Shown here: in pieces, positions 8,764 to 18,788 of the stretch
How the letters are laid out: every line of letters starts with the position of its first letter
How positions within the stretch are numbered: the first letter of the stretch is position 1
Source of the DNA: an uncultured Wohlfahrtiimonas sp.
GTDB taxonomy: Bacteria; Pseudomonadota; Gammaproteobacteria; Cardiobacteriales; Wohlfahrtiimonadaceae
Direction: 5' to 3'
DNA length: 32,286 nucleotides
Assembly: GCA_947630895.1 (NCBI GenBank)
Contig: CANRJJ010000018.1
Span: forward strand, 1 to 32,286
Translations under genes and position numbers: made by a program
The notes under the pieces: model-generated
Told to the model about the DNA's origin: nothing
Seen by the model: the letters and a program-made list of their open reading frames with translations, nothing else
The model's database searches: none

Positions 8764-9084
8764 ATGCTTCTGTCCCGATCTAAATTTATTCTCAGCATAA
8801 TTTTACTGCTTTGTTGGTCAGTTTTCATTGCCCCTACCTTTTCCGCTCAAATCGCTGACGCTCATCATAAAATCTCGATGCAAATGATTCCTTGCTATGA
8901 TGGAGATTGTCACATTCAAATGAATACAAGTTGTGTGCAGCATTGTGAAGCATTACAAGCAATACTGCTTTCTTTGCCATTTTCAACACCTAGTTTTGTT
9001 ACCAACAATCATTCATTAATGGACCACAATGATGAATTTTCTTTCATTCAACTCGTAGAGCTTAAACCTCCCATTCATCTCTAA
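8764..9084 (+). CDS. Small secreted protein with Cys, His and Met residues, function unknown
   Basis: A 106-residue protein with a signal peptide (basic MLLSRSK, hydrophobic core to about residue 25, then APTFSA). The mature part is under 80 residues and has a compact cluster 'CYDGDCHIQMNTSCVQHC' plus His-His and several Met. Such residues suggest a periplasmic metal-binding or disulfide-bonded protein. It resembles small copper-resistance proteins in layout, but no family was recognised. An in-frame TTG at 8755 lies four bases after TAAGG and is an alternative start. The ATG at 8764 starts at the signal peptide. It precedes the DUF411 gene by 46 bp, so a joint role in metal handling is inferred. 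Confidence 0.65.
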   Translation: MLLSRSKFILSIILLLCWSVFIAPTFSAQIADAHHKISMQMIPCYDGDCHIQMNTSCVQHCEALQAILLSLPFSTPSFVTNNHSLMDHNDEFSFIQLVELKPPIHL

Positions 9085-9130
9085 TTTTTAATATTAATTT
9101 TATTGGATGAATTTTTATAAAGAGGTTTAT

Positions 9131-9583
9131 ATGTTGAACGTTAAAAGTATTACTAAAAAAATAGTGCTATCCGTTGCGATGGCAACTTTACTTATTCATG
9201 CTCATGCAGATGAATTACCTGAAATGACTTTGTATAAAGATCCTAATTGCGGTTGTTGCACTGCTTATGGCGAATATTTAAAAAATAATGGCGTAAAAGT
9301 CACTATGATTAATCATTCTAATATGGTAGAAATCAAGCAAAAATATGGCACGATTAAAGGTGCCAGCTGCCATACAGTTGTGATGGATGATTATGCAATT
9401 GAAGGACATATTCCTATCGCTTCCATACGTAAGCTCTGGAATGATCAACCTGATATTAAAGGAATCGCTTTACCTGGAATGCCTTATAACTCACCTGGGA
9501 TGGGACCTGAGAAAAAAGGATCATTAAAGATCATGCAAGTGGATAACAGCAATAATATTGATACTATTTTTAATATAGAATAG
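9131..9583 (+). CDS. DUF411 periplasmic metal-binding protein
   Basis: A 150-residue exported protein of the DUF411 family. The signal peptide ends near 'HAHADE'. It is followed by the family signature 'LYKDPNCGCCTAYGEYL' with a CGCC centre, then 'GASCHTVVMDDYAIEGHIP' and the C-terminal 'ALPGMPYNSPGMG'. DUF411 proteins are often found in copper or other heavy-metal resistance loci, and CxCC-type cysteines fit metal binding. The frame opens upstream at 9107, but the ATG at 9131 has AGAGG five bases before it and starts the signal peptide. It probably forms a two-gene unit with the preceding small Cys-containing protein and ends at a shared bidirectional terminator. Confidence 0.85.
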   Translation: MLNVKSITKKIVLSVAMATLLIHAHADELPEMTLYKDPNCGCCTAYGEYLKNNGVKVTMINHSNMVEIKQKYGTIKGASCHTVVMDDYAIEGHIPIASIRKLWNDQPDIKGIALPGMPYNSPGMGPEKKGSLKIMQVDNSNNIDTIFNIE

Positions 9584-9593
9584 CGACCAATAA

Positions 9594-9628
9594 AAAAGCC
9601 CTAGCATCAACACTAGGGCTTTTCTTAT
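9594..9628. terminator. Bidirectional terminator between the DUF411 gene and icd
   Basis: An 11-bp perfect stem (9594-9604 with 9613-9623) has an eight-base loop. A-runs lie on the left and T-runs on the right, so it can stop transcription from both converging genes. Confidence 0.85.
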
Positions 9629-9638
9629 GCTTTAAAAC

Positions 9639-11888
<2,250 letters not shown>

Positions 11889-11920
11889 TTAGTCAAATAC
11901 TGAACCGTAACAAAGGGCTG

Positions 11921-11950
11921 ATTATACCCCAAAAAAACCCAGTATTTTAA
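11921..11950 (-). promoter_or_regulatory. Predicted sigma70 promoter of icd
   Basis: On the minus strand a perfect TATAAT (11921-11926) lies 18 bp after TTAAAA (11945-11950, 4/6). The implied start near 11915 gives a leader of about 57 bases. A small inverted repeat, gatcg/cgatc (11960-11964 and 11971-11975), lies just upstream. Confidence 0.6.
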
Positions 11951-11984
11951 TTATGACGAGATCGTTTGACCGATCCCTAAAAAT

Positions 11985-12012
11985 CAAAAAAAAGCCTAGA
12001 ATCTCTAGGCTT
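11985..12012 (-). terminator. Intrinsic terminator after gatB
   Basis: The stem aagcctaga (11992-12000) with tctaggctt (12004-12012) has a three-base loop. On the minus strand it is followed by a run of seven T and then gattttt. Confidence 0.85.
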
Positions 12013-12022
12013 AGTTTTTTGT

Positions 12023-13450
12023 TTATTGTAGTTTGTCAGCAACGATTTGATTGATCACCGCAGGATCTGCTTTCCCTTGACTGAGCTTCATCACTTGCCC
12101 TACAAAGAATCCAAGAAGCTTAGTTTGCCCGCCCTTGTACTGCTCAACTTGCTTAGGATTCTTCTCTATTACTTCATTTACCCAAGCATCAATTGCGCCT
12201 GTATCAGAAACTTGTTTTAAGCCTTCTGCTTCGATAATTGCATCTGCTGTATCCGTTGAATTCAACATTAATTCAAACACTTTTTTAGCGATTGAATTTG
12301 AAATTGTCTTATCTTCAATTCGTGACAATAATCCCGCTAAGCGTTCTGCATCAATATTAAATTCAGCAATCGTAATTCCCTGCTGATTTAATGTTGCAGA
12401 TACTTCACCCAACAACCAGTTTGCAGTCATTTTTGGCTCAGCGCCTAATTTAATCATCGCTAAGAAATAATCACTCATTGCACGAGATTGAATCAATACT
12501 GATGCATCGTAATCTGATAAACCAAATTCAGAAACTAAACGGGCAGACAATGCTTCTGGTAATTCAGGGAATACTGCACGCACGTTATTAATCATCTCTT
12601 CCGTTACCATAATTGGCAACAAGTTAGGATCAGGGAAATAACGATAATCGTTTGCTTCTTCTTTTGTACGCATTGAACGAGTTTCATTTTTATCAGGATC
12701 ATACAAACGTGTTTCCTGAACAACTTCACCGCCTGCTTCTAAAATTTCGATTTGACGCTCAACTTCATGATTGATCGCATCTTCAATAAAGCGGAATGAG
12801 TTAATGTTTTTAATCTCAGCGCGCGTACCGAATGGCGTACCTGGCTTATGAATAGAAACGTTCGCATCACAACGGAATGAACCTTCTTGCATGTTGCCAT
12901 CACAAATGCCTAACCACATCACTAATTGATGTAATTTACGCAAATATTGAATCGCTTCTTTCGCTGAATTTAAATCAGGCTCAGTCACGATTTCTAATAA
13001 TGGTGTACCTGCACGATTTAAATCGATGCCTGTCATACCATAAACTTCATCATGCAATGACTTACCTGCATCACATTCCATGTGTGCACGATTAATGCGA
13101 ATTTTCTTCTCAGTACCATCTTCAGCTTCGATCATCAAATGACCATTTTGCACGATTGGTAAAGCCAATTGACTGATTTGATAGCCTGTAGGTAAATCAG
13201 GGTAAAAATAGTTTTTACGCTCAAATACTGTTTTTGGTGCAATGTGTGCATCAATTGCTAAGCCTAACAAAATCGCTTTATCTAAAACTGCACGGTTGAA
13301 CACAGGCAATGTGCCTGGCATTGCTAAATCATACAAGCTTGCTTGGCTATTTGGCGCTGCACCATATTGAATGCTTGAACCTGAAAATAGCTTAGTTTTA
13401 GTTGTGAGCTGTGTATGTACTTCTAATCCAATGACAACTTCCCAAGTCAT
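12023..13450 (-). CDS. gatB: Aspartyl/glutamyl-tRNA amidotransferase subunit B
   Basis: A 475-residue GatB, usual length. It opens with the family signature '[13 protein letters not shown]' and contains '[11 protein letters not shown]', '[16 protein letters not shown]', '[11 protein letters not shown]', '[14 protein letters not shown]', '[11 protein letters not shown]' and '[13 protein letters not shown]'. A C-terminal YqeY-like tRNA-binding domain starts around residue 325. GatB phosphorylates the side chain of misacylated Glu-tRNA(Gln) or Asp-tRNA(Asn), then amidates it with ammonia channelled from GatA. AAAGGA seven bases before the ATG supports the start. Last gene of gatC-gatA-gatB. Whether the substrate is Asn or Gln cannot be told here. 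Confidence 0.96.
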   Translation of the reverse strand: MTWEVVIGLEVHTQLTTKTKLFSGSSIQYGAAPNSQASLYDLAMPGTLPVFNRAVLDKAILLGLAIDAHIAPKTVFERKNYFYPDLPTGYQISQLALPIVQNGHLMIEAEDGTEKKIRINRAHMECDAGKSLHDEVYGMTGIDLNRAGTPLLEIVTEPDLNSAKEAIQYLRKLHQLVMWLGICDGNMQEGSFRCDANVSIHKPGTPFGTRAEIKNINSFRFIEDAINHEVERQIEILEAGGEVVQETRLYDPDKNETRSMRTKEEANDYRYFPDPNLLPIMVTEEMINNVRAVFPELPEALSARLVSEFGLSDYDASVLIQSRAMSDYFLAMIKLGAEPKMTANWLLGEVSATLNQQGITIAEFNIDAERLAGLLSRIEDKTISNSIAKKVFELMLNSTDTADAIIEAEGLKQVSDTGAIDAWVNEVIEKNPKQVEQYKGGQTKLLGFFVGQVMKLSQGKADPAVINQIVADKLQ

Positions 13451-13480
13451 GGTCTATTCCTTTATTCTTTAAGTTGCTAA

Positions 13481-14926
13481 TTAATCAAATTTTGGTTGTT
13501 TTGTGTGCCAATCAGTCTCTTTCTGATAAGCATGCGCAACGCTCAAAATTTTAGCTTCATCAAATGCACGACCAATGATTTGTAATCCTACTGGTAAACC
13601 ATTCACAAATCCTGCTGGAATCGACATTGCTGGTAAACCTGCTAAGTTTGCACCCACAGTAAAGATATCGCTCAAATATTCTTGTGTGCTACCCACTGAA
13701 TCTTGTCTAAATGGTAATTCTGGTGCTGTTGGTCCCATAATCACATCCACTTGGCTCAACACAGAGTTATAGTCATTTGCAACCAAGCGTCGAACTTTTT
13801 GTGCTTTTACATAGTAAGCATCATAAGCATTTGCACTTAATGAGTAAGTTCCCATAAAAATACGTTTTTTCACTTCATCACCAAAGCCTTCTGCTCTTGT
13901 GCGAGTGTATAAATCTTGAAGATCTTTTGGATTATCACAACGATAACCGTAACGAACACCATCAAATGATGCCAAGTTACTAGATGCCTCAGCGGGTGCA
14001 ATTGTGTAGTACACAGGTACAACAACATCAGTATTTGGCAATGTAACTTCTACTAAAGTTGCGCCCATTGCTTCATATTGTCTTAAAGCAGTTTGAATCA
14101 CATCTGCAATCGCTGGATCTAAGTCAGATGACAAAAATTCTTTAGGAATACCAATGCGTAAACCTTCAATAGATTGATTCAATAAATCAGAATATTTTGG
14201 CACTGCAATATGATGTGAAGTTGAATCTTTTGCATCATACCCCGCCATTGATTCAAACATATAAGCACAATCTTCTGCTGTTTTAGCAATCACACCTGCT
14301 TGATCAAAAGAACAAGCAAAAGGAATCATTCCCCAACGAGAGATACGACCATAAGTTGCTTTAATGCCTGTTAAGTTACAGAAGCTTGCTGGCTGACGCG
14401 TTGATCCACCTGTATCAGATGCTGTTGCTGCTAATACAAATCCTGAACTTACTGCTGCCGCTGAACCACCTGATGATCCACCCGCAACATGATCAAAATT
14501 CCAAGGATTGTGAACAGTCCCAAAGTAACTTGTACGATTCGTTGCACCCATTGCGAACTCATCCATATTCAACTTACCTAAAACCATCGCACCTGATAAA
14601 TCTAATTTTTCAACCACTGTTGCATCATACGGAGAAACAAAGTTCTCTAACATTTTAGATGCAGCTGTTGTTTTAACACCTTTTGTACAAAATAGATCTT
14701 TATGAGCAATTGGAATACCCGTCAACATTTGTTGCTCGCCTTTCGCAATTGCTTCATCTGCTTGCTTAGCTTGTGCTAATGCTTGATCATATGTTTTTGT
14801 AATAAAGCTGTTAATTTTATGATCGTGTGATTCAATTTCTGTTTTAAAATGCTCAAAAACTTCTACGCTCGATACTTCTTTCGTATCCAGCGCTTGGCGT
14901 AATTCTTTAATACTGTAGTTTTTCAT
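13481..14926 (-). CDS. gatA: Aspartyl/glutamyl-tRNA amidotransferase subunit A
   Basis: A 481-residue amidase-signature protein that hydrolyses glutamine and supplies ammonia to GatB. The Ser-cisSer-Lys triad is visible as Lys76 ('IAHKDLF'), Ser151 in 'AGGSSGGSAAAV' and Ser175 in 'SDTGGSTRQP', matching the spacing of Staphylococcus aureus GatA (79/154/178). Further family stretches are 'LNMDEFAMG' and 'GLPVGLQIIG'. It lies between gatC (33-bp gap) and gatB (30-bp gap) and appears intact. Confidence 0.96.
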   Translation of the reverse strand: MKNYSIKELRQALDTKEVSSVEVFEHFKTEIESHDHKINSFITKTYDQALAQAKQADEAIAKGEQQMLTGIPIAHKDLFCTKGVKTTAASKMLENFVSPYDATVVEKLDLSGAMVLGKLNMDEFAMGATNRTSYFGTVHNPWNFDHVAGGSSGGSAAAVSSGFVLAATASDTGGSTRQPASFCNLTGIKATYGRISRWGMIPFACSFDQAGVIAKTAEDCAYMFESMAGYDAKDSTSHHIAVPKYSDLLNQSIEGLRIGIPKEFLSSDLDPAIADVIQTALRQYEAMGATLVEVTLPNTDVVVPVYYTIAPAEASSNLASFDGVRYGYRCDNPKDLQDLYTRTRAEGFGDEVKKRIFMGTYSLSANAYDAYYVKAQKVRRLVANDYNSVLSQVDVIMGPTAPELPFRQDSVGSTQEYLSDIFTVGANLAGLPAMSIPAGFVNGLPVGLQIIGRAFDEAKILSVAHAYQKETDWHTKQPKFD

Positions 14927-14959
14927 AATGACTTTCTGGCTAGTAGATAAAAGTAAGGA

Positions 14960-15250
14960 TTATTCAATCACTTTAGGAACAAGATACAAACCTTTCTCAA
15001 TAGAAGGCGCAACGACTTGATAATCATCTCTATGATTATTCTCAGTCACAACATCTTCTCTAAAAGGTTGTGTGCGATCGAATGGATCACTCATTGGTTC
15101 TACATTTGTCGTGTCAACACTTTGCAACTGATCTAAAATTGCTAATGTACTTTCCAATTTTTTTTCGAGCATTACCACTTCATCATCACTGATTGCAATT
15201 TGTGATAATTGAGCAATTCTCTTTATATCAGAGGCTTTCAACTGACTCAT
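14960..15250 (-). CDS. gatC: Aspartyl/glutamyl-tRNA amidotransferase subunit C
   Basis: A 96-residue GatC, the small linker subunit that wraps around GatA-GatB and stabilises GatA. Typical features are the N-terminal 'DIKRIAQLSQIAISDDE', 'LEKKLESTLAILDQL', 'VEPMSDPF' and the C-terminal 'VAPSIEKGLYLVPKVIE'. Its ATG overlaps the ccoS stop codon by four bases (ATGA), so its translation is probably coupled to the oxidase-assembly genes upstream, an uncommon arrangement for gatCAB. Confidence 0.95.
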   Translation of the reverse strand: MSQLKASDIKRIAQLSQIAISDDEVVMLEKKLESTLAILDQLQSVDTTNVEPMSDPFDRTQPFREDVVTENNHRDDYQVVAPSIEKGLYLVPKVIE

Positions 15251-15450
15251 TTGTTATCTTCCTTCTCTTCTAAAGTCTTTTCTTTCTCAACACCTATACG
15301 ATAAAAATCATCATCTTCATCAAATAGAATACGGTGTGCAGGTCCTTCCATATCATCAAATTGTTTTGATCGAACCGCCCAAATAAATGCTATGGCTACA
15401 AACACAAGCAAAACAAAGGATAATGGTAGAAGAAAATACAAAATCTTCAT
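15247..15450 (-). CDS. ccoS: Cytochrome cbb3 oxidase maturation protein CcoS
   Basis: A 67-residue single-span membrane protein. The start 'MKILYFLLPLSFVLLVFVA' (first ~30 residues hydrophobic) is followed by the family motif 'FIWAVRSKQFDDMEGPAHRIL'. CcoS (FixS) is needed for cofactor insertion into CcoN during cbb3 assembly. It overlaps ccoI upstream by ATGA and gatC downstream by ATGA, giving a continuous coupled chain. The acidic Lys/Glu tail after the motif is variable in the family. Confidence 0.93.
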   Translation of the reverse strand: MKILYFLLPLSFVLLVFVAIAFIWAVRSKQFDDMEGPAHRILFDEDDDFYRIGVEKEKTLEEKEDNK

Positions 15451-17897
15451 TCTTTCTCTCCTTCTCTAATTCGTAAAGTATTTCCTATCACTAATAGTGA
15501 ACTTAAACTCATTCCTAACGCTGCCATCCAAGGCGTAATGTAGCCCATCATCGCAGCCGGTAGAACTAAAATATTATATAGCAAAGACCATGCTAAATTT
15601 TGAATAATTACCTTATTCGTTCGTTTGGCAACTGTGATTCCTTCGACTAAAGGCTTCATTTCTGTTGAATGCATGAGAATCATATCCGCAGTTGCTTGAG
15701 TGAGTAATGCACCTTGCCCAATGGCAATAGAAACATCAGCTTGCGCTAATACAGGCGCATCGTTAATGCCATCACCCAACATCGCAACAATTTTATTCTC
15801 CGACTGCAACTGAGCCACATAAGCTAGTTTGTCTTCAGGTGTTTGATCACCATGAATGCTTTCAATGCCTAAACGCTCATTCATTGAACGAACAGTTTCA
15901 ATTCTATCACCACTCAAAATGTGTAAGCGATAACCATCTTTTTTCAACTGTTGAACAACTTCTTCGCTATCAATCTTTAATTCATCTTTTAAACAATATA
16001 ACGCTAATAAAGTCTCACCTTGTCCCAAAGCGATCCAAATGCCCTGATCCAATTCATGACTTTCGTTATCTTTAAACCAATCTATACGACCAACTCGATA
16101 CTGCTTTCCATCAATCGTACCCTCAATGCCTTTCCCGACAATATTTTCTAAATCAGTCGCATTGAGTAACTCAAATCCTTCTTTCTGCTGAATTCGATGA
16201 AATGCAGCTGCAATCGGGTGATTAGACGTTGCTTCTAATGAACAGATAATCTGCATTAGCTCAGTTTTGCTAAACTCTTTCGTTAAGATATTTTCTTTAA
16301 CTAATGTTAGATTACCTTGCGTTAAAGTCCCTGTTTTATCAAAAACAATATCTGTCACTTGAGCTAAAGCTTCAATCGTACCTGAACGAGTACCGATCAA
16401 GCCTTTTTCAATCATTGCTTGATTGCCTGTACTAATTGCAGCGGGTGTTGCGAGGGCAAGTGCACAAGGACAAGAAACAACCAATACAGATAACATTACT
16501 TCAAATGCACGTGATCCATCTACAAATAACCATGCAACATAAGTTCCAAAACAAGCAATTAATAGGATCAATACAAACCATGTTGATACTAAATCTGCTA
16601 ATTTTACAAACTTAGGTTTTTCACTCATTGCACGCTCAATCATCAGCGTCATTTGTGAAAAGACAGTATCGCCACCAATTTTTGCAACGCGCATTAAAAA
16701 TGGTTGCTCTTGGTTAATTGAACCACCAATAATCTCATCGCCAATTTGTTTTTCGATCGGTAAACTTTCACCTGTTAATAGCGACTCATCCACCCAAGCA
16801 TTATTATTCAATAAAATACCATCAGTCGGAATGGAATCACCAGGTTTAACACGCAGAATATCACCAACATTGATCTGACTAACTGCAATCATTTCACTAT
16901 TTTGGTCATCGATCATTCTTTCAGCAATGTGTGGTTTCAATTTTAGAATATGATCCGTCATCATCAATGCTCTGTGGCGAGCATTCATCTCTATCAAGCG
17001 CGCGCCCAACAGTAAAAATGCAAACATCGTGACAGACTCGAAGTAAATTTCTCCGACATTGAAAACTGTATTCCAAATACTCGCAAGCGTACCCAAAATA
17101 ATAGCCAATGAAATATTCACATTCATTGTTAATCGCTTATTTTTTAGATCATAAAAAGCAGCTTTGTAGAAAGTCCAACTGGAATAAGTGACACAAGGAA
17201 TACTCATCAAAAAGCTAGCCCAGCGAAGTATCAATTTAGATTCTTCACTAATTCCTTGATAATGACCAAAATACAAACCAAATGAAAACATCATGACTTG
17301 CATTGAAAAGATTGCAGCAACACCAAACTCAATAAACATTGTTTGGCGTTCTTTTTTTAGTTTTTTCTGTTGCAACTGCTCATCATACGGCGTTGCTTCA
17401 TAGCCTAAGTTATAAATTGCCAATAAAATTTTAGACAATTGTATTTGTTCAGGATCAAATTCTAGATAAGCACGATGCGTTGAATAATTCACATCAAATT
17501 TTTGTACGCCTGGCATTCTTTTGATTTGGTGCTCAATCAACCAAACACAAGCCGCACAAACAATTTTATCGACAATTAAACTTAGCTTTGCGACATTTTT
17601 ATCACCATCTTTTTGGTTGCTCACAAATTGTTTTGCAATTTCAGGATGATCATAAAAATCCAGCTCTTGCCTTAACTCTTCAGGAATTAAATCATTTAAA
17701 GAATCTGGTCTTAATGCAGCTTCTGTACGAAATTCATAATAATGCAACAGACCAGAATCACAAATCATTTCCGCCACAGCTTTACAGCCAATGCAACACA
17801 TTGGCTCTTCTTTATCATTAATTTTGACTGTGAACGGAACACTACCAAGAATCGGCTGTGTACAATGAAAACAAGCTTGAACAGTATTAGTAGACAT
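15447..17897 (-). CDS. ccoI: CcoI/FixI copper-transporting P1B-type ATPase
   Basis: An 816-residue P-type ATPase that exports copper for the CuB site of cbb3 oxidase. The order is an N-terminal Cys-rich region ('CFHC' Cys9/Cys12 and 'CCIGC' Cys34/35/38), an HMA domain with 'CAAC' (Cys114, Cys117), TM helices, the 'TGES' actuator loop, membrane metal site 'SCPCALALATPA', phosphorylation motif 'DKTGTLT' and hinge 'GDGINDAP'. The N-terminal Cys-rich plus HMA layout distinguishes CcoI/FixI from detoxifying CopA. A TTG start at 17915, overlapping the ccoH stop, would add six residues. The ATG at 17897 is preferred with moderate certainty because neither start has a strong ribosome site. Confidence 0.92.
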   Translation of the reverse strand: MSTNTVQACFHCTQPILGSVPFTVKINDKEEPMCCIGCKAVAEMICDSGLLHYYEFRTEAALRPDSLNDLIPEELRQELDFYDHPEIAKQFVSNQKDGDKNVAKLSLIVDKIVCAACVWLIEHQIKRMPGVQKFDVNYSTHRAYLEFDPEQIQLSKILLAIYNLGYEATPYDEQLQQKKLKKERQTMFIEFGVAAIFSMQVMMFSFGLYFGHYQGISEESKLILRWASFLMSIPCVTYSSWTFYKAAFYDLKNKRLTMNVNISLAIILGTLASIWNTVFNVGEIYFESVTMFAFLLLGARLIEMNARHRALMMTDHILKLKPHIAERMIDDQNSEMIAVSQINVGDILRVKPGDSIPTDGILLNNNAWVDESLLTGESLPIEKQIGDEIIGGSINQEQPFLMRVAKIGGDTVFSQMTLMIERAMSEKPKFVKLADLVSTWFVLILLIACFGTYVAWLFVDGSRAFEVMLSVLVVSCPCALALATPAAISTGNQAMIEKGLIGTRSGTIEALAQVTDIVFDKTGTLTQGNLTLVKENILTKEFSKTELMQIICSLEATSNHPIAAAFHRIQQKEGFELLNATDLENIVGKGIEGTIDGKQYRVGRIDWFKDNESHELDQGIWIALGQGETLLALYCLKDELKIDSEEVVQQLKKDGYRLHILSGDRIETVRSMNERLGIESIHGDQTPEDKLAYVAQLQSENKIVAMLGDGINDAPVLAQADVSIAIGQGALLTQATADMILMHSTEMKPLVEGITVAKRTNKVIIQNLAWSLLYNILVLPAAMMGYITPWMAALGMSLSSLLVIGNTLRIREGEKE

Positions 17898-17911
17898 TAT
17901 CTTTATTAAAC

Positions 17912-18709
17912 TCAAATTACTTCAATCGTATTGCTGAGATCTTGGTAAGTATCTTCACCATGAGAAATAAACAATTCAAAGTCCCATCGACCTAAACGTT
18001 CAAAATTTATAGGTGCTTCATAAATACCATCGCCAATACTTGTAAAGATAATTTCACGATTTAACTCTTGTTCAGCCAATCTTTTCAGTGTCACAGTTAA
18101 TTCTGCGCCATCAATTGGCTCACCATCTTTATCTAAAATCAAAAAGCTCATTAAATTTTCTTCATTAATTTTTGGTGGATTGGTATCAAATTGATAAACG
18201 ACTTTCCAACCTCTTTCGGCTTGCTCACGCATATTGGCTTTGTGTTCATTGTAATAAGCTTCTTTTTTATAATATGCTCCTGAAACTTCGCCAGGGAATC
18301 TTGTATTAACAGATTTCACACTGCCATTTTGATCAACGTGGTCAAATCGAAGACCTGATTCAGCCATAAATACAAATGCGCCATCAACAATCGTCAAAAT
18401 AACAAAAAAGCCAAATACTGTAATTGGTACCCAGTGGGTTCTCTTGCCATCTTTTCCTTTCAAAGCATTTGTTTTTTTACCCACTAAATAATAAGCGTAG
18501 CTCGTTAAAAGATTACAAGATAAATATAGCGCTGCCACATCTCCGCCAGTCCAATTTAGAATCAAATATGGCACTAAAACCGCAATACTCATTAAGGCTG
18601 AAATGACCGAGGCTTGCAAACGAGTAAAACGGATCAGATGATGGAGAATTAAGGTCGTAATCAGAACCCCGAAAACTCCCAAAAGTGATATTGTTAAAAC
18701 GCTATTCAT
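17912..18709 (-). CDS. ccoH: CcoH/FixH assembly protein with an extra N-terminal membrane domain
   Basis: A 265-residue protein. Residues about 90-265 match the FixH/CcoH plan: one TM (about 92-114, 'WVPITVFGFFVILTIVDG'), then a periplasmic beta-rich domain with 'YYKKEAYYNEHKANMREQAERGW', 'LDKDGEPIDGAELTVTL' and 'GRWDFELFI'. FixH is usually about 150-180 residues with a single TM. Here the first 80 or so residues add about three hydrophobic segments (5-25, 36-52, 58-77). CcoH stays bound to CcoN and is needed for stable cbb3 assembly. AGGAG lies 11 bases before the ATG. The 3' end meets the alternative TTG start of ccoI. Confidence 0.85.
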   Translation of the reverse strand: MNSVLTISLLGVFGVLITTLILHHLIRFTRLQASVISALMSIAVLVPYLILNWTGGDVAALYLSCNLLTSYAYYLVGKKTNALKGKDGKRTHWVPITVFGFFVILTIVDGAFVFMAESGLRFDHVDQNGSVKSVNTRFPGEVSGAYYKKEAYYNEHKANMREQAERGWKVVYQFDTNPPKINEENLMSFLILDKDGEPIDGAELTVTLKRLAEQELNREIIFTSIGDGIYEAPINFERLGRWDFELFISHGEDTYQDLSNTIEVI

Positions 18710-18746
18710 GCTTTATTGCTCTCCTAAAATTAGTTGCATAACAAGC

Positions 18747-18772
18747 AAAAATAGAGCTTTCGCTCTATTTTT
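18747..18772 (-). terminator. Terminator or attenuator hairpin between ccoG and ccoH
   Basis: A 10-bp stem (18748-18757 with 18762-18771) closes a GAAA tetraloop on the minus strand and is followed by a short T-run. It lies 18 bases after the ccoG stop. Partial read-through into ccoH is plausible because no strong promoter is evident between it and ccoH. Confidence 0.75.
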
Positions 18773-18788
18773 ATGTGCTTATTACATT

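Noticed and set aside
11960-11975. gatcg/cgatc inverted repeat upstream of icd as an operator
   Set aside because: Only five bases per arm; too short to claim a binding site without conservation data.
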